A stretch of DNA of 64,000 nt from JBEVJK01 sp963791325 (GCA_963791325.1 CAWBRU010000005.1:186001-250000), one strand, 5' to 3'; shown: positions 52,059 to 62,600, counted from the stretch's first letter. The notes: a model not told the origin generated them from the letters alone. A program made the numbers and translations.

Positions 52059-52985
52059 GTGAATCCATCCACATCCGATCGGCCTGTCAGGGTCGCAGCC
52101 TTCTACCGCTTCGTCGCCATCGCGGAGCCGCGCCGGCTCTGCGCCGAGTTGGCAGCCCTTTCCCGCAAGCTCGGCCTGCGCGGCACGCTGCTGATCGCCT
52201 CGGAGGGCTTCAACGGGACGGTCGCAGGCGCCGCGCACGCGCTCGATGCGCTGCTGGGCGAACTCCGGGCCGTGGCCGGGGGGCCTGGGCTTGCCGTGAA
52301 ATTCAGCGACGCCGCGACGATGCCGTTCCATCGGCTCAAGGTGAGGGTCAGGCGCGAGATCGTCACGATGGGAGTCGACGGGATGGCCCCCGTTCCCGGC
52401 GCCGCCGGCCGCGTCGATCCGGCAGCGTGGAACGCGCTTCTGGCCGATCCGCGCACTGTGGTGGTCGACGCGCGCAATGCCTACGAGGTGGCGCTCGGCA
52501 GCTTCCGCAACGCAATCGACCCGCAAACCGAGCGCTTCCGCGATTTTCCGGCCTGGCTGTCGCGCCGGCGTGACGCGCTCGCCGGCCGCCGGCTTGCCCT
52601 GTTCTGCACGGGCGGCATCCGCTGCGAAAAGGCGGCCGCCTACGCCGCCTCGATCGGGCTTGCCGAAGTCTACCAGCTCGACGGCGGCATTCTGCGCTAT
52701 CTCGCCGAGACCGCCGAGCGCGATAGCCTATGGCAGGGCGAGTGCTTCGTCTTCGACGAGCGCGTCTCGGTCGTGCACGGCCTGGCGCCGGGCGAGGCTT
52801 CGCTCTGCCGCGGCTGCCGACGGCCGCTGACGGCCGGCGACCGGGCCTCGCCGCTCTACCGGGAAGGCGTCTGCTGCGCGGCCTGCGCGGCCGAGCGCAG
52901 CGCCGCGGACCGCGCCGGCGCGGCGGAACGCCACCGCCAGATGGCGCTGGCGGCTGCCCGCGGCGGCCGCCACCTCGGCCGCTGA
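52059..52985 (+). CDS. trhO: tRNA uridine-34 hydroxylase, rhodanese-domain protein
   Basis: A 308-residue protein: VAAFYRFVAIAEPRRLCAEL and GLRGTLLIASEGFNGTVAGA form the N-terminal domain; VVVDARNAYEVALGSFRNAI starts the rhodanese domain, with the active Cys in LFCTGGIRCEKAAAYA. A C-terminal Cys-rich tail (CRGCRRPL, CCAACAAER) may bind zinc. The family makes 5-hydroxyuridine at tRNA position 34. The start is a GTG at 52059. Confidence 0.92.
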   Translation: MNPSTSDRPVRVAAFYRFVAIAEPRRLCAELAALSRKLGLRGTLLIASEGFNGTVAGAAHALDALLGELRAVAGGPGLAVKFSDAATMPFHRLKVRVRREIVTMGVDGMAPVPGAAGRVDPAAWNALLADPRTVVVDARNAYEVALGSFRNAIDPQTERFRDFPAWLSRRRDALAGRRLALFCTGGIRCEKAAAYAASIGLAEVYQLDGGILRYLAETAERDSLWQGECFVFDERVSVVHGLAPGEASLCRGCRRPLTAGDRASPLYREGVCCAACAAERSAADRAGAAERHRQMALAAARGGRHLGR

Positions 52986-53101
52986 GCGAACAAGAACAAA
53001 GACTTGCCGGGGCCGGCCGGGCCTCGTTCAGCCTTTGTTAAGGAACACGGCGCATCCTGAAGGCACTCGGGCCGGTCTCCTCCTCCCATCCGGTCCTTAT
53101 T

Positions 53102-53128
53102 GGGCGGTCGCCAATGACCGCCCTTTTT
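53102..53128 (+). terminator. Rho-independent terminator
   Basis: GGGCGGTC-GCCAAT-GACCGCCC followed by five T, 116 bases after the trhO stop. Confidence 0.85.
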
Positions 53129-53200
53129 AACGCCAGGGGCTTGCCAGGCGCTTCCGCTTCTGAAATCTCCGCGGGACAGCGACCGCCCAGGAGAGAGCCC

Positions 53201-53962
53201 ATGGCCGACAGCAAGACCGCCATCGTCACCGGCGCGGGCACCGGCATCGGCAAGGCGGTCGCGACGGCGCTCGCCGCGGCCGGCTGGACGACGGTGTTCA
53301 CCGGCCGCCGCCGGGAATTGCTCGACGCGGCGGTCGACTCCGCCGGCGGAAGACGGCGGCCGCGCCGCAGCCATCGCCTGCGACGTCACCAAGGCGGAGG
53401 CGGTCGATCGCCTGTTCGAGGAGACTGCCGAGCACTTCGGCGGCCGCGTCGATCTGCTTTTCAACAATGCCGGCATGTCGACTTCAAGTCGACGCTGATC
53501 GACGAGATTGCCGGTCGAGCTCTGGAAAGACGGTCGTCGACGTCAATCTGACGGGTTCGTTCCTGTGCGCCCGCACGGCGTTCCGGTGATGCGCCGGCAG
53601 CGGCCGAGGGCGGGCGCATCATCAACAACGGCTCGGTCTCGGCCTATGCGCCGCGCCCCGGCACCGTGCCCTACACGGCCACCAAGCATGCCGTCACCGG
53701 GCTCACCAAGACGCTGGCGCTCGACGGCCGGCCGTTCGACATCGCCTGCGGCCAGATCGACATCGGCAATGCGCTGACCGATATGGCCGCGGCGATGACC
53801 GTCGGCGTGCCGCAGGCCAACGGCAGCGTCGCCGCCGAGGCGGTCATGGACGTGCAAAGGGTGGCCGATGCGGTCGTCCACATGGCCTGTCTGCCGCTCG
53901 ACGCCAACGTGCTGTTCATGACGGTGATGGCGACGAAGATGCCGTTTGTCGGCCGGGGCTGA
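53201..53962 (+). CDS. Short-chain dehydrogenase/reductase
   Basis: About 250 residues over several breaks: TAIVTGAGTGIGKAVATALA, FTGRRRELLDAAV, DLLFNNAGMS, VDVNLTGSFLCARTAFRVM-like, IINNGSVSAYAPRPGTVPYT (Ser) and ATKHAVTGLTKTLALDGRPF (Tyr/Lys). The Arg of TGRRR favours NADP. Breaks near 53352, 53478, 53515, 53530 and 53588. The ATG at 53201 follows GGAGAGAG. Substrate unknown. Confidence 0.85.
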
Positions 53963-55156
53963 CCTGCAGGGCCGGCGAGGAAATCGCCGATCCGGCTGAT
54001 CGCGCGGGCGATGTTTTCCTCCGAATTGGCGTAGGAGAGCCGGATATAGCCCTCGCCGAGCATGCCGAAATCCGGGCCGCCGATCAGCGCGACGCCGGCC
54101 TCGTCGAGCAGCGCCGAGGCAAGCTTCTTGGCCTTCCAGCCGGTGCGGCCGACATTCGGGAAGGCGTAGAAGGCGCCCTTCGGCGTGATGCAGGAAATGC
54201 CGGGCAGCGCGTTCAGCCCGTCGACCACCAGCTTGCGGCGGCGGTCGAAGGCGCGCATCATCTTGTCGACCTCGTCCTGCGGCCCGTCGATCGCCGCGAT
54301 GCCGGCATACTGGCTCGGCGCGTTGACGCAGGACCAGCAATTGACCGCGAGCTTGCGCACCTTGTCGTAGAGCCTGGCCGCTCTCGCGCCGAGTTCGGCC
54401 AGATCGACCAGCCCATGCGCCAGCCGGTCATCGCCCAGGTCTTCGACCAGCCGTTGAGGACGATCAGCCGGTCGCGGATCTCGGGATAGGCGAGCAGCGA
54501 GCAATGCTCTTCGCCGTCATAGGTCATGACGTCGTAGATCTCGTCGGACAGGATGGCGACGTTCGGGATGGCGCGCCAAGCCCTTCACCAGCTTCTCGAT
54601 CTCGGCGCGCGGCGTGACGCCGCCGGTCGGGTTGGCCGGCGAGTTGAGGATCAGCAGCCGGGTCCGCGGCGTGATCAGCGCCAGCGTCTCCTCGGCCGAG
54701 AAGGCAAAGCCGTTCTCCTCGCGGATCGGCACCGGGACCGGCGTGCGCGCCGGTGAATTCGATCATCGAGCGATAGATCGGAAAGCCGGGGTCGGGATAG
54801 AGGATCTCGGCGCCCGGCTCGCCGAACATGATGATCGCCGCATACATGGTCGGCTTGCCGCCCGGCAGGATCATCACGTTGTCGGGCGACACCTCGACGC
54901 CGGTGGTCGTCAGCGTGCGGCGCACCACCGCCTCGCGCGTCGCCAGCAGCCCGGTCGCCGGCGTGTAGCCGTGATGGCCGTCGCGCAGCGCCTTGATCGC
55001 CGCCTCGACGATATGGTCCGGCGTGCTGAAATCCGGCTGGCCGATGCCCAGATTGATGATGTCCTTGCCTGCGGCCGCAAGTGCTGTCGCCCGCGCCAGC
55101 ACGGCAAAGGCGTTCTCCTCGCCGATGCGGTCGAAGGCCGAAATCGTCTGGAGCAT
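53960..55156 (-). CDS. Class I/II PLP-dependent aminotransferase
   Basis: About 395 residues: ATALAAAGKDIINLGIGQPD, FSTPDHIVEAAIKALRDGHH, MILPGGKPTMYAAIIMFGEP, ILYPDPGFPIYRSMIEFTGA, LILNSPANPTGGVTPRAEIE (PLP-Asn), ILSDEIYDVMTYDGEEH, VLNGWSKTWAMTGWRMGW (PLP-Lys) and YIRLSYANSEENIARAISRI. This is the aspartate-aminotransferase-like subgroup common in rhizobia. Breaks near 54750, 54575, 54425 and 54385. The exact stop is uncertain. Confidence 0.85.
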
Positions 55157-55243
55157 CCCGTGCGTCCCTCTGGTTCTTTTGCTGAGCCGAGTGGTTTTGT
55201 GAGCGTCGCGGTCGCAAATGTCAAACGGAATGGTAGGCCCGAA

Positions 55244-55932
55244 GTGAACGACGACCTCAGGAACTGGCAGCCACGGCCGCGGCCCGCGCGCGAGCCGCTC
55301 GAGGGCCGCTACGTCAGGCTGGAGCCGCTCAGCGCCGAAGCGCCATGGCGACGGGCTCTGCGAGGCGTCGAGCGTCGCCGATGCCGGCGATCGCTTCCGC
55401 TGGCTGCCCGACCTTCCGCCGGCAGAGCCGCGCCGCCTTCCAGCCCTGGCTCGACAGGGTCGAGGCCAGCGAGGACCCGCTGTTCTTCACCGTGATCGAC
55501 AAGGCCAGCGGCAAGATCGCCGGCCGCCAGACGCTGATGCGCATCGACGCGGCCAACGGCGTCATCGAGATCGGCAACATCTATTGGGGGCCGCTGATCT
55601 CGCGCAAACCGGCCGCGACCGAGGCGCAGTTCCTGTTCATGCAATATGTCTTCGACGAGCTCGGCTATCGCCGCTACGAGTGGAAGTGCAACAACCGCAA
55701 CGAGCCGTCGAAGCGCGCCGCGGAGCGCTTCGGCTTCACGTTCGAAGGCATCTTCCGCCAGCACATGGTGGTCAAGGGCGAAAACCGCGACACGGCGTGG
55801 TATTCGATCATCGACAAGGAATGGCCGGCGCTGAAGCGGGCCTATCGAGGAATGGCTCGATCCGGCCAATTTCGACGCCGACGGCAAGCAGAAGCGGCGG
55901 CTCGAAGAGATCAGGGCGCGCACGCGAGATAG
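55244..55932 (+). CDS. GNAT acetyltransferase, RimJ/RimL type
   Basis: About 225 residues: LRNWQPRPRPAREPLEGRYV, RLEPLSAERHGDGLCEA-like, then FTVIDKASGKIAGRQTLMRI, GVIEIGNIYWGPLISRKPAA, FDELGYRRYEWKCNNRNEPS and FGFTFEGIFRQHMVVKGENR. This resembles N-terminal protein or antibiotic acetyltransferases. A GTG at 55244 is the likely start. Breaks near 55340, 55420 and 55850. Confidence 0.8.
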
Positions 55933-55940
55933 ATCGGCGC

Positions 55941-56972
55941 ATGCAGCATAGCCACGACGATCATGACCACGACCATGCGGGCACGACCATGCAGCTCATG
56001 GCCACGACGGCCACGGCGCACGATCATGCGCACGGCGCGACCGACAAGACGCGCGTGCTGATCGCCGCCGCGCTCACCGGCGGCTTCATGGTCGCCGAGG
56101 CGCTCGGCGGCTTGCTGACCGGGTCGCTGGCGCTGGTCGCCGACGCCGGCCACATGCTCACCGACTACGATCTCGCTGGCGCTCGCCTGGTACGCCTTCC
56201 ACCTCGCCGGACGCGCCGGCGACGGCGCGGCTCACCTATGGCTTCGACCGGGTCAAGACGCTGGTCGCCTACACCAACGGCCTCGCCATCTTCGCCATCG
56301 CGCTGTGGATCGTCTACGAGGCGCTGCGAGCGCTTCCTGCAGCCGACGCCGGTGCTCGGCGGACCGATGCTGGTGGTGGCGGTCGCTCGGCCTGCTGGTC
56401 AACATCGCCGGCTTCTATGTGCTGCATGGCGGCGACCGCGAGCAGCCTCAACATGCGCGGCGCGATCCTGCACGTGCTGGGCGACATGCTCGGCTCGGCC
56501 GGCGGCGATCGTTGCGGCGCTGGTCATCCTGACGACCGGCTGGACGCCGATCGACCCGATCCTGTCGGTGCTGGTCGCGGTGCTGATCCTGTCCGACGCG
56601 CGTGGTCGCTGATGCGCGATGCCGCCCATGTGCTGCTCGAAGGCGCGCCGCCCGAGACTCGACCGCGACGGCATCGCCAGCGACATCGTCGCCAATGTCG
56701 GCGGCGTGCGCGAGGTCCACCACATGCATGTGTGGTCGCTCGACGGCTCGAAGACCATGGCGACGCTGCATGCCTGCCTGGCCGACGGCGTCGACGCCAA
56801 TCGGGCGCCGTGCGCGACGATCAAGGCGCGGCTGGCCGAGCAGAATCGGCATCACCCATGCGACCGTCGAGACCGGAATTCGGCGAGTGCGCCGACGCCG
56901 CTCTGCCGGAACCGGCGGAGCATGCCCATGCACATGCCGAGCACGACCATCAGCATGAGCCGGGCCAAGTGA
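55941..56972 (+). CDS. Cation diffusion facilitator (zinc/cobalt efflux, CzcD/ZitB-like)
   Basis: About 335 residues. A His-rich N-terminus (MQHSHDDHDHDHAG) is followed by TRVLIAAALTGGFMVAEALG, GLLTGSLALVADAGHMLTD (the transport-site HxxxD region), LTYGFDRVKTLVAYTNGLAI, SLNMRGAILHVLGDMLGSA (second site), and a C-terminal cytoplasmic domain (GVREVHHMHVWSLDGSKTMA). A His-rich tail ends it. It exports divalent metals against a proton gradient. At least nine single-base breaks. Confidence 0.88.
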
Positions 56973-57731
56973 CAGGCAGGCTCGAGGGCAAGATCGCGGT
57001 GTGACGGCCGCCGGGCAAGGCATCGGCCGGGCGATCGCCGAGCTGTTCGTCGCCGAGGGCGCAACGCGTCTATGCCTCCGACCTCGACCGCGCCAAGCTC
57101 GACGGGCTGGCGCGCGCCAAGACAGGCCAAGCTCGACGTGCTCTCGACCGCGGCGGTCGAGGCCTATGCGGCCAAGGTCGGGCCGAGTCGACGTGCTGGT
57201 CAATGTCGCCGGCTTCGTTCATCACGGCACGGTGCTCGACGACCAGCGAGAAGGACTGGGATTTTTCCTTCGACCTCAACGTGAAATCGATGCACCGCAC
57301 GATCCGGGCCTTCCTGCCCGGCATGCTCTCGCGCGCCAAGGAGACCGGCAGGACCGGGCTCGATCGTCAATATCGCATCGGGCGCCTCGTCGATCCGCGG
57401 CCTGCCGAACCGCTACGCCTATGGCGCCAGCAAGGCGGCGGTGATCGGGCTGACCAAGTCGGTCGCGGCCGATTTCATCCGCGACGGCATTCGCTGCAAT
57501 GCGGTGGCGCCCGGCACCTTCCGCTCGCCGTCCTGGGAGGACCGCGTCGAGGCGCTCGGCAAGTCGCTCGGCAGCAAGGACAAGGCGCTGGAGATGTTCG
57601 TCGACCGCCAGCCGATGGGGCGCGTCGCCGACGCCGCCGAGATCGCGCCGATCGCGGTCTATCTGGCGGCCGACGAATCGGCCTTCTGCACCGGCACCGT
57701 GATCTCCGTCGACGGCGGCTTCTCGCTGTGA
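56969..57731 (+). CDS. Short-chain dehydrogenase/reductase
   Basis: About 248 residues: GRLEGKIAV, TAAGQGIGRAIAELFVAEGA, VDVLVNVAGFVHHGTVLD, FDLNVKSMHRTIRAFLPGML, IVNIASGASSIRGLPNRYAY (Ser, Tyr), GASKAAVIGLTKSVAADFIR (Lys) and FCTGTVISVDGGFSL. Similar to rhizobial 3-hydroxybutyrate/glucose-dehydrogenase-like SDRs (DHRS6-like). A GTG overlapping the preceding stop is the likely start. Breaks near 57001, 57063, 57122, 57185, 57248 and 57358. Confidence 0.83.
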
Positions 57732-57932
57732 CTCGCGAGAACATGCGCGGCCGCGATCGCGGCGGCCGTGATCCTGGGCGGCTTCGGCCTGACCGCGATA
57801 CTTCATGCCGACCATCATGCTGGCCATCGGCAAGCACTCGACGGCCGCCGCGGGGGTCGTGGCCGTGCTGTTCGTCGGCGGCGTTATTTCATCGTCTTCT
57901 ACCTGCGCGGCCGCAGCCAGAAGCGCAAATAG
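57728..57932 (+). CDS. Small membrane protein, unknown
   Basis: About 66 residues over three breaks: a first helix (AAAVILGGFGLTA), MPTIMLAIGKHSTAAAGVVA with a second helix (VLFVGGV, IVFYLRG), and a basic end RGRSQKRK. The GTG overlaps the SDR stop. No family recognised; two-helix inner-membrane protein is all that can be said. Confidence 0.55.
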
Positions 57933-57965
57933 CCGTCCTCGCCTCGTCTTCGGGGCGCTGCCCGC

Positions 57966-59042
57966 CTACGCCGACAGGCTGGCGGTGAGCAGCAGGAGCC
58001 CGACCGCCAGCACGAAGGCCGCGCCGGCAATCTCGATGGCGAGATGAACGCGCGCGCCCCACCGGCCGCCGCCGGCGAGCGCGAGCGCGCCGTTCTTGGC
58101 GCCGACGGCAAGCGTGGCCAGCAGCGACACGGTGATCGCCGTGCCCAGCGCCATCGCCAGCACCGACAGCACGCCGCCGGCAAACAGTCCGTTGAGGAAG
58201 GCGAAGCTCAGCACGATCAGCGCCCCTGAACAGGGCCTGAGGCCGACGGCCGTGACCGCCGACCAGGCGGTGCGCCAGCTGAAATCATCGCCGCCGAGCC
58301 GGCTTGGGTCGGGTGCATGCGCATGGCCGCAAACGTCGCAGGCCACCATCGTGCGGCCGGCGCCGCTTCGGCTGGCCTCTGTGTGGCGGCCGCGCAAATG
58401 GGTATGATCTGTGCAGATGCCGATCTGGTGGATGTGATCGGCATCATCGCCGACGGCATGGGCGGCGGACAGGCTGTGCAGCGGCCGTGTCCTGGCCCAG
58501 AGAGGCGAAAGCTTCCGCCACAACAGCCAGACGCCGAAGGCGCTGACCATCACATAGCTGGCGATCTCCAACGCCCAGGTTGCATCGGTCATCGACACCG
58601 CCGTCCCCCGCAGGGCGAAAAACACCAGCGTCATCAGCGCGACCGCCGTCACCGCCTGGAGCATGGCCGAGACGAAGGAGAGCATCACCCCGCGCCGCAG
58701 CGCGACCTCGTTGGCGAGCATGTAGGAGGAGATCACCGCCTTGCCGTGGCCGGGGCCAGCCGCATGGAAGATGCCGTAGACGAACGACAGGCCGATCAGC
58801 ACCCAAAGCCGCGAGCCGTCCTGGCGCATGCCCTTGAGCGCCCCGGTCAGCGAGCGGTAGAACGCCTGCTGGTGGCTGTTGATGAAGTTGACGAGGTGGG
58901 TGAAATGGCCGGTCGAGGGCAGCATGGCTTCGTTGGTGCCGATGCCAAGCGAGCTCTGCGCGTGCGCCGCCGCCAGGGAGCAGGCCATGATGGCGCCGGC
59001 GGCGGCCACCCCTAGAACGGTTCGGAAGGTGAGGCGGACCAT
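57966..59042 (-). CDS. Nickel/cobalt transporter, NicO/RcnA-like
   Basis: A 358-residue inner-membrane protein in one frame. N-terminal helix, then GLSFVYGIFHAAGPGHGKAV and ISSYMLANEVALRRGVMLSF, further helices, a His/Cys-rich cytoplasmic loop (CTDHTHLRGRHTE; CDVCGHAHAPDP) and VTAVGLRPCSGALIVLSFAF. The HxxxGPGHGK and GLRPCSGA motifs mark the NicO/RcnA family, which moves Ni and Co. It is downstream of a DUF1007 protein, a frequent pairing in alphaproteobacteria. Confidence 0.9.
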   Translation of the reverse strand: MVRLTFRTVLGVAAAGAIMACSLAAAHAQSSLGIGTNEAMLPSTGHFTHLVNFINSHQQAFYRSLTGALKGMRQDGSRLWVLIGLSFVYGIFHAAGPGHGKAVISSYMLANEVALRRGVMLSFVSAMLQAVTAVALMTLVFFALRGTAVSMTDATWALEIASYVMVSAFGVWLLWRKLSPLWARTRPLHSLSAAHAVGDDADHIHQIGICTDHTHLRGRHTEASRSGAGRTMVACDVCGHAHAPDPSRLGGDDFSWRTAWSAVTAVGLRPCSGALIVLSFAFLNGLFAGGVLSVLAMALGTAITVSLLATLAVGAKNGALALAGGGRWGARVHLAIEIAGAAFVLAVGLLLLTASLSA

Positions 59043-59044
59043 GG

Positions 59045-59704
59045 CTAGCCCTTGCAGTTCAGCTCAAGCTTGGTGGCGAAGATCTTGCTCATGTCGGTGC
59101 CGGTCGGGTCGTTGAAGAACGCGTCCGTCAGCGTCGTCTGGTTCTGCGCGATCGCCGTGTCGGGGTCGGGACGAACCACCGTCTTGGTGCAATCGGAGGG
59201 CAGATTGTCGACCGTCAGATTGGCATCGTCGGTAAAGTCGATGGCCGTGTAGAAGGTCGGATCATAGACGCCGAAATCGATCTTGCCGCCGAGTTTCAGC
59301 GGTTGTTTCGGCGCCGATTCGAACAGCAGGATCAGCTGACCGTCCTGGAAATTGGCGATGAACGGCTTCGGCGGCTTCATCTTCACCGCCGCACCGTTCT
59401 GGGTGACGAGCTGGAAATAATCGTACTCGCCGATCGAGCTGTAGACGGTGTGGGCGACGTCCTTGAGCTCGGCGTCATCGAGCGACAGGTCGGCGTTCTT
59501 GTCGAACTCCATCAGCACGGTCGACGAAAACACCTCGTCGAAGCGCCACAGATTGCGCAGCGACTTGACCGTCCGGTCCGGGTTGAGCACCACCTCGAGC
59601 CGCGCTTCGGCGAAGACATGCGGGTGGGCGGCAGCCGCAGACACCCAGCCGGCGAGGGCAAGCGCGGCGATGCCTGGCATGGTCGAGGCCGCATTGAGCC
59701 GCAT
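59045..59704 (-). CDS. DUF1007 secreted protein
   Basis: A 219-residue protein with a signal peptide (GIAALALAGWVSAAAA) then HPHVFAEARLEVVLNPDRTV, LRNLWRFDEVFSSTVLMEFD, EYDYFQLVTQNGAAVKMKPP and VYDPTFYTAIDFTDDANLTV. DUF1007 is repeatedly found with NicO/RcnA transporters and is thought to be a periplasmic metal-handling partner. The N-terminal HPH of the mature protein could bind nickel. Two bases separate it from the transporter start. Confidence 0.88.
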   Translation of the reverse strand: MRLNAASTMPGIAALALAGWVSAAAAHPHVFAEARLEVVLNPDRTVKSLRNLWRFDEVFSSTVLMEFDKNADLSLDDAELKDVAHTVYSSIGEYDYFQLVTQNGAAVKMKPPKPFIANFQDGQLILLFESAPKQPLKLGGKIDFGVYDPTFYTAIDFTDDANLTVDNLPSDCTKTVVRPDPDTAIAQNQTTLTDAFFNDPTGTDMSKIFATKLELNCKG

Positions 59705-59781
59705 CTGGAACCCCGCTTGTCCCCCGGTGGCCGCCGAACAGGGACCAAGAACCGGGCGAAATTTGGGAGGGGGCCCGCGCC

Positions 59782-60676
<895 letters not shown>

Positions 60677-60763
60677 CGGCAGCCAGCATTTGCCACGGCC
60701 GGGAATTTTTCAAGCCGGGGGATGCGGCTCGCCAAATCGCGCTTGACGCATCCATATCTCTGC

Positions 60764-60795
60764 GGTTATGAATTAAATCATAGCCAACCGGTTAT
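60764..60795. promoter_or_regulatory. Three GGTTAT-type half-sites before the ArsR gene
   Basis: GGTTATGA (60764-60771) and TCATAGCC (60778-60785) are inverted at 7 of 8 positions; ATAGCC (60780-60785) and GGTTAT (60790-60795) form a second inverted pair around AACC. An AT-rich core (GAATTAAATC) may be the -10. The arrangement fits autoregulation by the ArsR dimer, and could also bind the divergent LysR. Confidence 0.5.
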
Positions 60796-60803
60796 CAATC
60801 GCG

Positions 60804-61127
60804 ATGCCCGATGCGCACGACATGCTCTTCCGGACGCTGGCCGACCCCACCCGGCGGGCGATCTTCGAGCGCTTGTGCAGAAAAGGCGAGCAGACGGTCG
60901 GTGCGCTGACGGCCGAGGCCGGGATCTCACAGCCCGCCGTGTCGAAGCATCTCGGGGTGCTGCGGCAGGCGGGGCTGGTGCGGGACCGCCATCAGGGCCG
61001 CCAGACGCACTACCGCGCCGAGGTCGCCGCCTTGGCGCCTTTGGCCGATTGGACGAGCCGGATGGCCGGGTTCTGGCAAACCCGCTTCGACCAGCTCGAA
61101 GACCTGCTGAAAAGGATGGATCAATGA
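60804..61127 (+). CDS. ArsR-family transcriptional regulator
   Basis: A 107-residue winged-helix protein: MLFRTLADPTRRAIFERLCR, QTVGALTAEAGISQPAVSKH, LGVLRQAGLVRDRHQGRQTH and YRAEVAALAPLADWTSRMAG. No metal-site cysteines are present, so it belongs to the group that pairs with SRPBCC (AHSA1) proteins rather than to metal sensors. The stop overlaps the next start (ATGA). Confidence 0.92.
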   Translation: MPDAHDMLFRTLADPTRRAIFERLCRKGEQTVGALTAEAGISQPAVSKHLGVLRQAGLVRDRHQGRQTHYRAEVAALAPLADWTSRMAGFWQTRFDQLEDLLKRMDQ

Positions 61128-61534
61128 ACGACACTGCAGCCGAAACGCGCTCCGTCATCCTCGAACGGGAGCTGCCCTATCCGCCGGAGAAGATCTGGCG
61201 CGCGCTCACGCAGCCCGAGCTGATCGAGGAGTGGCTGATGAAGACCGATTTTCAGCCCGTGGTCGACCACCGCTTCCACTTTTCCGCCGATTGGGGCGGC
61301 GTCGACTGCCAGGTGCTCGCGGTCGAGCCGCATCGAAGGCTGGCCTACAGCTGGGCCGCCAACGGGCTGGAGAGCACCGTCACCTGGACGCTGACCCCGA
61401 CCGGCGCCGGCACCCAGCTCAGGATGGAGCAGGAGGGGTTCCGCCCCGGCCAGGAGCAGTTCTACACCGGCGCCCAGTACGGCTGGCAGCGGTTCTTCGG
61501 CAATCTGGAGACGACACTGGCGCGGTTGCATTGA
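61124..61534 (+). CDS. SRPBCC/AHSA1-domain protein
   Basis: A 136-residue START-like fold: VILERELPYPPEKIWRALTQ, PELIEEWLMKTDFQPVVDHR, LAYSWAANGLESTVTWTLTP and QYGWQRFFGNLETTLARL. These proteins have a hydrophobic cavity and are co-transcribed with ArsR regulators; the ligand is unknown. ATGA overlap with the regulator. Confidence 0.9.
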   Translation: MNDTAAETRSVILERELPYPPEKIWRALTQPELIEEWLMKTDFQPVVDHRFHFSADWGGVDCQVLAVEPHRRLAYSWAANGLESTVTWTLTPTGAGTQLRMEQEGFRPGQEQFYTGAQYGWQRFFGNLETTLARLH

Positions 61535-61572
61535 GGCCTTCCAGTCGGCTCGAATCGGAGCAAAGAGAGCGG

Positions 61573-61992
61573 ATGACCCCATCGCAGCGGATCGACGAGC
61601 TGATTGCGGGACTGGCGGACTGGCGCGGCGAGATGCTCGCGACAGTCCGCAAGGTCTTCCTCGACGCCGACGACGGCATCGTCGAGGAGTGGAAATGGAT
61701 GGGCAGCCCGGTCTGGTCGCTGGGCGGCATGATCGCGGTGGCCAACGCTCACAAGGAGAAGGTGAAAGTCACCTTCTCCCATGGCGCGAGCCTGGCGGAT
61801 CCGGACAAGGTCTTCAATGCCGGGCTGAACGGCAAAGTGTGGCGGGCGATCGACCTCTCCGAAGGCGACAAGCTCAATGCCGCAGGGCTGAAGAAGCTTG
61901 TCCGTGCCGCCATCGCCTTCAATCAGGCCAAGCAGGCGAAAAAGGCCACGGCGCGGCCGCGCGCCAAGGCGGCGAAGGGCGGCAAGGCGTGA
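61573..61992 (+). CDS. DUF1801 protein
   Basis: A 139-residue protein: RIDELIAGLADWRGEMLATV, VEEWKWMGSPVWSLGGMIAV and VKVTFSHGASLADPDKVFNA, a DUF1801 fold, ending in a Lys/Ala-rich histone-like tail (QAKKATARPRAKAAKGGKA). Function unknown; such proteins are common downstream of ArsR/SRPBCC pairs. GAGAGCGG precedes the ATG. Confidence 0.88.
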   Translation: MTPSQRIDELIAGLADWRGEMLATVRKVFLDADDGIVEEWKWMGSPVWSLGGMIAVANAHKEKVKVTFSHGASLADPDKVFNAGLNGKVWRAIDLSEGDKLNAAGLKKLVRAAIAFNQAKQAKKATARPRAKAAKGGKA

Positions 61993-62020
61993 GCAGCGAC
62001 GCGCAAAAGGCTGCCGGCCG

Positions 62021-62455
62021 GTGAAGAAGCCTTCCGCGCCGAAGGCCGCCGTGCTCCTTGCAGGCGGCAACCCGCAGATCGCCAAAGGCGACGGCGATGT
62101 TCCGGTCCAGGCCTATATCGCGGCGATGCCCGGCTGGAAGCGCGAGGTCGGCCGGCGCCTCGATGCGCTGATCACCCGCAGCGTGCCGGACGTACGCAAG
62201 GCGGTGAAGTGGAACTCGCCGTTCTACGGCATCGACGGCCAAGGCTGGTTCCTGAGCTTCCACGTCTTCACCCGCTATGTGAAGGTCGCCTTCTTCCGCG
62301 GCACCGCGCTCACCCCGATGCCGCCCGGTAAGAGCAAGAACGAGGGGACGCGCTACCTCGACATCGCCGAGGACGATGAGCCGGATGAAGCTGAATTGGC
62401 GAGCTGGATCAAGCAGGCGGCAAGTCTGCCCGGCTTCCTCGGCCCGCAAATCTGA
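62021..62455 (+). CDS. DUF1801 protein, second copy
   Basis: A 144-residue protein from a GTG at 62021: VQAYIAAMPGWKREVGRRLD, VPDVRKAVKWNSPFYGIDGQ, LSFHVFTRYVKVAFFRGTAL and TRYLDIAEDDEPDEAELASW. It shares the fold of the preceding gene but not its basic tail. Likely co-transcribed. Confidence 0.85.
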   Translation: MKKPSAPKAAVLLAGGNPQIAKGDGDVPVQAYIAAMPGWKREVGRRLDALITRSVPDVRKAVKWNSPFYGIDGQGWFLSFHVFTRYVKVAFFRGTALTPMPPGKSKNEGTRYLDIAEDDEPDEAELASWIKQAASLPGFLGPQI

Positions 62456-62585
62456 CGGGCAAGCCGCCTAAGATGCGCTATCAGAACTGATCTGAGATGA
62501 TCAGAAGTGCGCGCAGGTGGCACGTGCCGATATAGGCCAAATCATGAATTTTGTCTGAATGGCACAAACTTTTGCCACAAAGAAA

Positions 62586-62600
62586 TTGTGCAACGCAGCA
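62586..62600. promoter_or_regulatory. Second PhaR/AniA-like site, before the glycosyltransferase
   Basis: TTGTGCAACGCAGCA lies 71 bases before the glycosyltransferase start. TGCAACGCAGCA fits the same TGCRNYGCASMA pattern as the site in the sRNA promoter. The 215-base gap is AT-richer than its surroundings, as expected of a promoter. Confidence 0.4.

Noticed and set aside
51847..52074. N-terminal extension of the muramidase gene
   Set aside because: The extra 76 residues have no similarity to the family, overlap the trhO start, and the internal ATG at 51846 begins the conserved domain.
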